Source: Liolophura sinensis
Lineage: Eukaryota > Mollusca > Polyplacophora > Chitonida > Chitonidae
NCBI RefSeq assembly: GCF_032854445.1
Contig: NC_088300.1
Span: forward strand, 6,572,001-6,636,000
DNA length: 64,000 nt
Direction: 5' to 3'
Position numbers and translations under genes: made by a program. The first letter of the stretch is position 1. The number at the start of each line of letters is the position of its first letter. This document shows, piece after piece, positions 11,316 to 23,300 of this stretch. Below the pieces are notes generated by a model that did no database searches, was not told where the DNA came from, and worked only from the letters and a program-made list of their open reading frames with translations.

Positions 11316-14300
11316 GTAAGTCCCATTAATGGCCCAAACGCTATTTAACTCATGCCTTTTTGAACAGAAATTTGAAAAGATCATCAATTTTGAATGTTGC
11401 ACCATGTCCTTTCTTCTAGCCATTACATCTTTCTCATTGCTATGTGCCAGATATATTGAATAAGGTGGAAATAAAACCTTTCAAGCAAGAAGATAGTTAC
11501 CTAAATCTTTAAGTCATGCAAATGATGCACTGAAACGTCGTGCTACATGTACATTTCTGATGTATTTTTATTTTTTTTCTGACTTTTATTTCAGATCTGT
11601 CTCTGAGCAGGGGTTTCTTCAGAGCCTCAGTAGAGGAATTTATAATACATCAGATCAAGGTGATGTGTCCACTATAATTAACACTTCATTAAACAAGTAC
11701 CTTTCAAGCCCAGTGTCTGCTGATAAGGCAGGCTTGGGTGTTGAAGAGTTGGTGCCAAGACATAAGTCAGCAGGTGCTCCTGCCAGAGACTTGATGTGCC
11801 ATGAAACTTTTGCAGCTAAGAACCTGAAATGCTATCCCCATACCAGTGAGCAGTTTGCAGAGATTACAGCACACAGGAGCCAGCAGTTGATTTGTAATAC
11901 ACAAACTAGCACAGATGAAATGGTGAAGAAATATGACATCAAACGGTTTCTACAGAAACTGGGAGGTAAAACGTCCACAAACCCCATGATAAGTGATAGC
12001 ACTACCACTCGTCCCAGGGGATTTATGACACATCTAGGAACTCTGCAGGAATCTTCGGAGAACTCTTCTCCAGAAGACCACAACCCAGGCCACAAGATGA
12101 CCTCAGCAGAATTTGCCACATTAAGATGCAGGAAATTTGCAGGGAAACATAAACCAGTTGAGGATAAAGAAAACATGTTTGTGGGTTGTCTCCAGTTCTC
12201 CGTACCCAGGGAAACGAAGGATGGTTATGATCACAGAGAACCAAACTTTTTGGCTGAGGAAAAAACTAATAATGTCCTGAAAACTTTGGACATTACTCAA
12301 AGATTTTCGGGAACTGAAAGCGAGGCAGGAATGGAAATGACCGTGTGCCATGGCAACATTGTTGTTGATAATCATATATTTGGGGAAAACTCTAAACATG
12401 AAATGAAATTCACTGATATGACCCAAAGATTTTCAGGACTGGAAAATGAGGCAGCTATGGAAATGACCATGTGCCACGGCAATTTTGCTGTTGACAGAGA
12501 TGTTGAACAAATGAGAAATCCCACTGATTTTACTCAGAGATTTTCAGGACTGGAAAGTGATGGAGGAATGGAAATGACAGCTTGCCATGGCAGCATTTTT
12601 GTTCACAAACCATTATTTGGGGACAACTCAAGACATGGAATGCAATGCACTGATGTTACCCAAAGATTTTCAGGTCTGGAAAGTAATGCAGGAATGGAAA
12701 TGACAACTTGCCATGGCAACATCATCGTTGACAAAAGCATCCAAGGACAAAACATTAACCACTTGGTGAAAGTTCAAAGTGCTGGACAGGAAGCAAATGC
12801 AGTTATAGCAACAGAAAGCTTAAGTGGAGAAATCAACATATCAAATGTAATCAAATATCAAATAAAAATCCCAAAACATGGAATGAAACATACTGATGTC
12901 ACCCAAAGATTTTCAGGGCAGGAAAGTGATGCTGAAATGGAAATGACAACTTGCCATGGCAACATTGTTGACAAATTTCTTTCAGAGCAAAACACAAAAC
13001 ACACCATGAAAGACATGGATGTTACACATAGATGTTCAGGACAGGACAGTGATGCTGGGATGGAAATGACAATTTGTCATGGCAACATTGCTTTTGACAG
13101 ACCATTCGTTAAGGATAGTTCAAAAGATGGGATGCAACCTACAGATGTTACCCAAAGATATTCAGGACAGGACAGTGATGCTGGGATGGAAATGACAACT
13201 TGTCAAGGTAACATTGTTGTTGACAGACCATTCGTTATGGATAATGCAAAAGATGGGATGCAACCTTCAGATGTTACCCAAAGATATTCAGGACGGGAAA
13301 GTGATGCTGGGATGGAAATGACAACTTGTCAGGGTAACATTGTTGTTGACAGACCATTCGTTATGGATAATGCAAAAGATGGGATGCAACTTTCAGATGT
13401 TACCCAAAGATATTCAGGACAGGAAAATGATGCTGGGATGGAAATGACAACTTGTCAGGGTAACATTGTTGTTGACAGACCATTTGTTAAGGATAATGCA
13501 AAAGATGGGATGCAACCTTCAGATGTTACACAAAGATATTCAGGACAGGAAAATGATGCTGGGATGGAAATGACAACTTGTCAGGGTAACATTGTTGTTG
13601 ACAGACCATTCGTTAAGGATAATGCAAAAGATGGGATGCAACCTTCAGATGTTACCCAAAGATATTCAGGACAGGAAAGTGATGCTGGGATGGAAATGAC
13701 AACTTGTCAGGGTAACATTGTTGTTGACAGACCATTCGTTAAGGATAATTCAAAAGATGGGATGCAACCTTCAGATGTGACCCAAAGATATTCAGGACAG
13801 GACAGTGATGCTGGGATGGAAATGACAACTTGTCAGGGTAACATTGTTGTTGACAGACCATTCGTTAAGGATAATGCAAAAGATGGGATGCAACCTTCAG
13901 ATGTTACCCAAAGATATTCAGGACAGGACAGTGATGCTGGGATGGAAATGACAACTTGTCAGGGTAACATTGTTGTTGACAGACCATTTGTTAAGGATAA
14001 TTCAAAAGATGGGATGCAACCTTCAGATGTTACCCAAAGATATTCAGGACAGGAAAGTGATGCTAGGATGGAAATGACAACTTGTCAGGGTAACATTGTT
14101 GTTGACAGACCATTCGTTAAGGATAATTCAAAAGATGGGATGCAACCTTCAGATGTGACCCAAAGATATTCAGGACAGGACAGTGATGCTAGGATGGAAA
14201 TGACAACTTGTCAGGGTAACATTGTTGTTGACAGACCATTCATTAAGGATAATGCAAAAGATGGCATGCAGCCTTCAGATGTTACCCAAAGATATTCAGG

Positions 14301-17300
14301 ACAGGAAAGTGATGCTGGGATGGAAATGACGACTTGTCAGGGTAACATTGTTGTTGACATGCCATTTGTTGAGGACAGCACAAAAGATGGGATGCAACCT
14401 TCAGATGTGACCCAAAGATATTCAGGACAAGAAAATGATGCTAGGATGGAAATGACAACTTGTCAAGGTAACATTGTTGTTGACAGACCATTCGTTAAGG
14501 ATAATGCAAAAGATGGGATGCAACCTTCAGATGTTACCCAAAGATATTCAGGACAGGAAAGTGATGCTGGGATGGAAATGACGACTTGTCAGGGTAACAT
14601 TGTTGTTGACATGCCATTTGTTGAGGACAGCACAAAAGATGGGATGCAACCTTCAGATGTGACCCAAAGATATTCAGGACAAGAAAATGATGCTAGGATG
14701 GAAATGACAACTTGTCAGGGTAACATTGTTGTTGACAGACCATTTGTTAAGGATAATGCAAAAGATGGGATGCAACCTTCAGATGTTACCCAAAGATATT
14801 CAGGACAGGAAAGTGATGCTGGGATGGAAATGACGACTTCTCAGGGTAACATTGTTGTTGACATGCCGTTTGTTGAGGACAGCACAAAAGATGGGATGCA
14901 ACCTTCAGATGTTACCCAAAGATATTCAGGACAGGAAAATGATGCTAGGATGGAAATGACAACTTGTCATGGCAATATTGTTGTCGACAAACCAATCCTT
15001 GAGGATAACCAAGAACAGATCCATGGCAGTATCATTGTTGACAGGTGTCTTGGAGAACAAAGCACTGGAGTGGAAAGCCATTCAGAAATGAAAATGACAA
15101 ATTATAATGGGGAAATAAACTTGGGTAAAAGCTCAGAAAGTAGCCTAAAAGTGGAAAAGTCATGTAAATCGTCCTCTGAACCTAAACTTCAAGGTTACAG
15201 ATGTGTCTACTCGTCCACACTAGACAACAAGTTTAACACAGTCAGTTGTGTACTAGGGAAGAGAACTTTTCCACTGGGAAGACAAAGTTGTGAACCATCA
15301 CTGTACCCACCTGAAAAGGTGCAGCGTTTATTGGGTCAGACAAAAATACCTTCAAATCTGAGTTACCTCAATAAAAAATTAAATTCTTTGAAGCAGGATC
15401 CAAAGAATTGCAGTTTAGTGTTTGGGAACTTGAGGAAAGCAGAAGAACAGATTTCACATGTGCCAGATGGACCTGGTCCTGTTGCTGGCACAAGTGAGAC
15501 ACGAATGGATAACATAATCAAGCCTATACCTGCAACAGAACGTGATTGTACAGTTAGCTCGGGCAATGAAGATGTCCAAACGACACCAATAAGTGAACTC
15601 AAATGTCACACAGAGGATGCTGGGAAGAAGTCCTCTAATACAAACTTAGGTGAAACATCAGATTGTATTGATAAGCATGATGAAGATGTAGCTAAATCTG
15701 CAAATGCCATTTCACAGGCATTGCTCCATGAGGCCATAGCAGCAGAGTCTGAAGCAGTAAACCAACATAGGACCAGAAAACAAAGCAGTACTGATTCTGA
15801 GGAAGGTAAGTTTACCTCACTCCACGCCTTCATTTATTTTATGATGCTCTTAGTAAATATTTGCCAAGCCCCATAATCACAAGCCGTTTAAGTCAAGTTT
15901 AAGTCTGACTTAAGTTGGATTATCCAGTCCTGTGGGTTATCTTTATTTACTTGTGTACTTGGCTGGTATTTTTTGCTGTACTTAGGTATACCTTATTTAA
16001 CACAGATCAAAGCTTAACTACCAAGGAAAACTGAGCGTAGCTTGGAAGTACCAGATAAAACCTCCTACTTACAGGAGAAGAAAGCGTAACAATGATGCCT
16101 CAATCAGATGACAGAGAATGAAAACTTATTTGCCACTATGCTCTTTAATATTTTTGTTTCTGATTTTTTCTTTTAAAAGAAATGGGTACAGTGTATTTGA
16201 AATTATTTTGGTATGTGTTTGGTGGGCAAACAACCTCTTGGTATGTAACATCGTTGCATAGCAATGATCTAAATAACATTAGGCAAAGACAATATGTACA
16301 AAGAGGTGATCCCAAATACCCAACATACAAAATTATGTTTTTGGGTCTTTCATTTTTAAGTGTCTTTGTGTATTTAAAGGAAAATCAAAACAAATATTGA
16401 AGACCACATTTGCAACTAATTCTTGTCTTCACACTGTTATGTAATTTAATATATAGATTAATTCAAGCCAGCAAGTGATTGATTTGAACAGGAAACTGCC
16501 TTACAATGGTAAAGGTGATAGTGATCTGGACTTGGGCAGTGAAAAACTATTCTATGATTGCTAACCCGCGATTATGTTGATGAATTCACAAGTTCAATCA
16601 GGTGCTTTATCATGTATAAGCTTTAAACAGTTTATCTGTCATACTGAAAATGATATTGAGTATAAGTTATTTTTTATCACCAGACATGCCAGATATCATG
16701 AATGAGCTTGAGCCTGAGCTGTGTGCTCTCTCAGACTCCCCAGAAACTACGCCCCAGAAAAAGATGCCAGATATGGAGCCCATGTTACCTCCCTTTAATG
16801 TGCAGTCAGACCATGTGACAGATGGTCAGAATCCTGGTCCCGAGGATGTTGATGGTGTTGTCTCTGATGGAAATACAGCACCAGAAAGAACAATAAAATT
16901 GTCATATGCCACCTTCACTCAAAAGACTGATGGCGACTGTTTGCTGACAGAAAATAGTTGTGACATGTTAAAACAGTTCTCACTCCGCAGGGGAGGAAAA
17001 CAGGAAAGTGTACAGCTATCTGGGATGTGTGACCTGCTTGAGCAGACAAACAGTGTTCTTGTTACAGAGGCTACCACTGACACTGCACCTGTGGAGACTG
17101 CAGGGTTGTCAAAGCCAAGGGGAGACAAATCCATCATGGATGTGTCTATTCTGCAGTGTTCCCAGGGTGGTAGGGCAAATGTATCCATGAGACGCGAGAA
17201 CACAAGCTGCCAGAACCTCTCCTCGTTCTCATTTCTGGTAAGTCCACAGATTTTGTCTTGTTATCATGATGGTGACATGAGCAAAACTACAAGATCATCC

Positions 17301-20300
17301 AATAAGAAATTCTACAGCCTGGAAAGAGCTTATATTGTTATGCTTATCACTTGAGATATTATTTCACTTAAAGGCAATGGTAATATTTACGGGTGAAGAA
17401 AAATACTGTAACAAGGTGAAGTCTGTGAATATACAAATGCTGTAACAAGGTGAAGAGTCAGTGATTATAGAAATACTGTAAAAAGGTGAAGAGTGTGTGA
17501 GGATACAAACACTGTAACACGGTGAAGTCAGTGAGTATAAAATTACTATAACAAGGTGAAGAGTCGGTGAGTATAAAAATACTGTAGCAAGGCGAATTGT
17601 CAGTTAGTATAAAAATACTGTAACAATGTGAAGCCAGTGAGTATAAAATATTGCAACAAGATGAAGAGTCTTTGAGGACAAAAATACTGTAACATGGTGA
17701 AGAGTCAGTTAGTATAAAAATATTGTAACAGGGTCAGTGAGTATAGGAATACTGTAAAAAAGGGAAAGAATCAGGGTATAAAGCCACAATAACAAGGTGA
17801 TGAGTCTGAGTATAAAAATACTGAAAGTCATTGACAAGTCAAGTACAAGTATGTTAGTCTGCATGTTTAGCATTGTACCTTTGTATTTATTCTCTTGACT
17901 GTATGATCTGATAACTAACACTGACAGATTGATGTCATGTATGAACGTGATTAACCAGTGATCACTCGACCATAAAGCTGTTTATTTGACCCTGTTAGAT
18001 AGGTCATGGTTTAATGTCAGTGTGTCCATCTATAGGTGCATTTGTCTGTACCTACATTGTTTCTGCAAATTTTCAAGTAATTTTCGTAACCATGGATAAA
18101 AAACCTTATGCAGACTCAGCCATGTAATTGTACTCAAGTACTAGGTACATACCTCAGGCAACAAGAAAACCTGTATATCAGTTGTTCTTTTTTTTTTTCT
18201 TTTTTTTTTTTACTGTTTTTTATTCTAAGTAGATGTAGTATTTTATGTCATATAAATTGTGGTATCTCGTATTTACAGTGTAAATGAGATAGTCTTGGTG
18301 ATTCTGTTTCCAGCAGACAGAGCCGTACCTCAGCAAAGCTCCTTGTACAGCTGAACAGTTCATGCAGATGGTCTGTATCACCACATGTATGGACTGGTCT
18401 GCCACAGGGCGCAGGAGCAGCTTCGCTCCACCTCAGGTGACTATGATGTTTTCAAGCTCTGTATTTTTGTGTTTGTCCTACTTCTATGTCCTTGTACTTG
18501 TAGTGTATGTTCCTAGTGTAAAAGAATACTTGTGATATACTGATAGCTTTCTATCAGAGCAGCTACCGTAGATGTGCAATTCATTTGTTGATCACATTTT
18601 TCACATTTCCATTTTGTTCATGTATCTTGTGACATTCTGATAATTAGTTTCATAATACACAAGATCTTTAAGCATAACTTGCTTTATGGCCTGATTTGCA
18701 TGGCATCGAATAGACTGGTGTTTAGGTGTCAATCCTATCATGATGAAGACAGTTCACATTAAGAAGGGGGATTTCACATTAAATGAACTATGCCTAAATC
18801 CTGTATCGTTGGTTTCTTTACAGCATTAAGTCTGGATGGTTGTCGTGTTCCTGGTGAAGGGCAGTACCTTCCCACATTCTATGTTTTGTTTCTTCCACTC
18901 ATAAATCATTATACATTAATCAGTTTATACAAGTGCCATATTCTTGTGTGTCTCAATGAAGTGAATAAATACATGACTGTGATGAATGATAAAGTGTCCT
19001 TGATTGTTTAGTGTCATGTGGAAGACCTGAGCTTGAGTGAGATCCTAGACAAGGTGCTTATTGACAGAGCAGAGGTATTGATGGTAGAGACAGCAGTGGA
19101 AGAAATGGAGAGCCAAAGGACCAGGTAAACCTTTACAGTTACAGCTGAGATTTGGAGTGAGGGGTTTTGAGGTGGGGATGGAGATAGACACAAAGTAGTA
19201 TACATCTCTATCTACTGTTGCTGAGTGAGAAGTGTGGACAAAGCAGCCTACATCTAGCTCTACCTTCTACTCTGTTATGATAGAACAAAGTTAGTGTAAA
19301 CTGTTAGATATGAGTGTAACATATAATGTAGGAAAGAGTTATTACTTTTACACCTGGAAAGCCATGGAACTAGATGTATACATGTATAAAGTAATTCTAA
19401 GTTATGAGAGGGACATGCATTAGTACTGTATTTATTAATACATCAGAAATAGGTAATTTTTATTGCTAACTTTTTTTTAGATATTATTAATGCTGCTATA
19501 ATGATTCAGTTGTAGATGAAAAGTAAAAATTAAATTTTCCTTTACTCCTAGAAATAGAACCAAGTTACAACCATGTACTGTTAGACAGGAAGGGCCTCAG
19601 AACTAAGTAAACTAACAAGACTGGTCATTGTATTTTGTCCTAGTTATACTGTAGTATTCTCTTTTATGGTATTATGGCGGATTCTCACTATTTTTATGTC
19701 TTGTTTGTGTAGACTTTTATCAATAATGAGAGAACTAGAGCAGGATATAGAAGACAACAGTCCGGATGTTTTTCAATACATCGTCCAGTCAAAGGAGGAG
19801 GTAAGTCTGAGAACCTACAGCAACGGCCTGAACACCATTATGTGACACCCAAACTGACAGACAAATAAATCAGAATGACAGATTTTGAAAAAGTGGTGGT
19901 GGTGTCATAAGAACATGTATAACAGTATTTTTAATGATCAGTATTAGGGATATCTCAGCATAAAGAGTATTTTCTACACTGGTGTCTTCAGGTTTGGTGC
20001 GACTGCTTGTCTTTGGCTAAGTAAGTGATTATGAGTGCTTGTCCGTGGCTTTTTATTGATAGGTTAATGAGTTACTTTAGACGCTGTTATGGTTTCCTTC
20101 TGGGGGCATTTCTTCTTTCTTGATACCTGATTCAACCCTTGCACACATGAAACTGTATTGCATATGCTGGGGAAGAAAGTAGTGAGAAAGTAAAGGCATT
20201 GTTTGTTTTGTGTTAGTTTGAGGAGATCAAGAGGCAGTCGCTATCGTGCTGGTCAGCTTGTAGGAAGAAGGCCAAGCTGATGGGCAAAGAGAGCAAACTA

Positions 20301-23300
20301 AGATGGCTTGTGGGGGAGAACGCTGCTCTACAGGTGAGCCTCATTGCTGTGCACATGTGGAACATCAGTTTGGGTTAGAAATTACCCCACATTAATTTAA
20401 CTTGTATTACTGGTGGAATTAATCTTTTTTGAGTGTAGGGTGGAGGGTATCAAAATTAAAGTGGAAAATCATCTGTATGCTCTCTCAGATATTAAAAGCA
20501 TTGCATGTAATTTATTTATCGAGGCCTTTAGGCACATAAGGGCCTTAAAATTATACTTTTTACACCAACATTTATGTTTATCCTATAAGAAATTAATCAA
20601 GCTTCACAAGAACTAAGAGTAGCCCTATAATGTAGATGAATCAATCAGAATTAAGTAAAGTGTGTCAATTTGAAAATGGCAAACTTAAGGTGAAATACAA
20701 TATTTCCATCAAAGAGATAGAAATATTAAGCAGATGGAAATAGCATATTGATGAAGTTACCCTAAATAACACCTTAAAATTTCACCCACAAAAGTGCATT
20801 TTTAGAGACAAATAAATGTAACAGAATATTATTTTTTTTGGCTGTAACTTTTGGCTGTAACTTTTGGCTGTAACTAATTTGCCAGTAGAATATCATCCCA
20901 TGTTCAAAGCAAACCTCAAAATATCCGGCTAAAATTAATACAACTCTCAGAATCATGATAATGGGCAAGGTAGTTATGGACGAAAGTTATGGTTAGTTAG
21001 GCTACTTGTATTGGCAGTGTGTCTTACATGTTTTCACTCTTTTGGATTCCTCTTTTTCTGTCTAGAAGATGTCAAGCATGTGAAGTTTGTATTTTGATAT
21101 TGTAGGCCAACAAAGTCAGGATGTCTGAAGCATTGCAGGAAGTCGAGGATAAGTGTCAGTCTGCAGACATGTTACTGCAGACTATTGATGAAGGTTGGTT
21201 ACCTTGACGCAGGTGAACATGAGCTAGTTGGTTGTAAAAGGGGCTGGGTTTACACTGGCATACATGTAAATAGTGTTAGTTACACCAGACACATATAGCT
21301 CTAGCATTTTACAAGCAGTGATCTTTTGAGGGGGTTCTTCATATAAAAACTGACAGTATTTTGATTACCAGCAACAGCTTTTCATTATCTTGTTCCAGAA
21401 ACGAAAGGAAATGTTTTCTACTGATATCAGTTTACCGAGCATCCATGATGAAACAATAATAATGCCGTGTTACTTCATACATTTTGCCTCTAAACTTTTA
21501 GTTTCAGCTGAAGATTCCATGTTTTTGTGAAAATTTGGTTTTGTTTATTTTTTTATAGTTCCTTGGAGATTTTTTTTTATCTTACATTTGGTGGGAAAAT
21601 AGTCACATGTCAGGAAATCTACACATGATGAGAAATTATTGCCTGTCATATTCAGGCTTCATTGAAGAGAATTTTTGTATGAAGTTGTGACTGGTTCATT
21701 GAAGCACTTCAAATTTTGGTAAAATGAAGATGAAGGGTTCAATGTGCTTCAGTTTGATTCACTAAGTATCTTATGCACTATGTTAGTATAACCAGCTGTG
21801 ATGTTTTTTTTTTTGACCATTGATGTGTGTGTGTCGCTTCAGCTATGGCAACTGAGTTTAGTGAGTTGGGCAATAGCTGTGAGCCCTCAGAGGAGGTGGA
21901 TGAGACAGATGGTAGTTGTGCAGCTTCAGAGGCTGGCCTCTGTGAGGAAAATCAACTTCAGGCTCAACTTGAACTAGCTACAAAAGGTGAGTTGTTTCTT
22001 TTTTTCATTCAATTCAAACACACTTTCAGAAAGGAAACAACATAGGGAGACCATGTTTATCTGCTCCATATGAACAAATGGCTGGTGAATAATGTGACCG
22101 TTCCTTTCTTGTGAGTATTGTGAGATTTTTCTAAGGGACTTTCCTGTTGAGTGATGTATGATTTTGACATAGGGCTGCTAGTGTTATGGTGCACATAAAG
22201 TGTATGATGCATTTTCTTAACCATAATGAGTTTATGTGTGTTCTAAAATGGAAACCTTATGATTTTTATTGTACTATACTTTACAGGAAAAGATGAATGT
22301 GAAGCTAAGGTGGCCACCCTGAACAGGTACAGTATGTCTCTGTTACAACTCCTGAAATAATAAACTTAGCATTACACAAGTAGTGTTACACTGAAAAACG
22401 AAACTTACCAGTGGATCTACTGGATTTTAAACTTAGTATATCACAAAACATACACTTTCCCTGGACCGTGTTCTCTCTTGGTTGACATTTAGCTGGTTAC
22501 ATGTTGAAACTAGGTTCATTCTCTTTGAATTCAGGACTGTCTTATTCATGTACATGAATAACAGCGATGTACATGTGGTTGTGATTATCAGAAAGTTGCA
22601 GTTGATCAGCTATATGATAGTCACTTTGTTTTCTTTGTGTTGCTAGCTTTGAATATTTTCAGTGTTAACAAATGGTGGTGTTTCTTTTTCAGGGATTTAA
22701 CACAACTGACAGAAAATAATGAGATTTTAAATGTGGAGATGATAAAACTGAATAAGGAATTGAATGAATTGACAATAGAAGAGGAGGAAATAGACAAGGA
22801 AATAGACAAGCTGAGAAACCAGTTCATTGCTCACAAACGGTTAGTTCTTTCCTGGAGAATTTTAACTGCCTGTTATATCATATATTCTGAAATATATGAA
22901 ATATAATGTAATATAGTGTCATGGAAGGAAATAGGAATCTGTCAAAGACTTCACCTCTGCACCAGTAGGTATGGAACCTGTTTGTTAGCTGGGCTTTAGA
23001 GTGCTGAGAACATTTTGTGTAAAAGTCACGACCGAAAACATTTGTATGGCACCAACTCAGCTCCATCATGGAGGTCAACTTCCAGAGCTTAACTAAATAT
23101 TTATTCATTTCACATACGTGTTAAATTATTTTTATATGAAGTGCTCGAAACGTGAGTCTGCATATAGGTGTTACATTTAATGATGACTCAAATAATTACA
23201 TGATCTATTGCTGATCAATCTAGTATGGCTTTATGGTGTTACAGTTTAGTAGAGTGGACTGTGGTAGAATTCTGTGAGCAATCTGCTAGCTTCCTGTTCC

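Noticed and set aside
15806-15876. C-terminal extension of the giant KNL1 frame
   Set aside because: A consensus GTAAGT donor follows 15805 and the next exon continues in phase, so the extra codons are intron.
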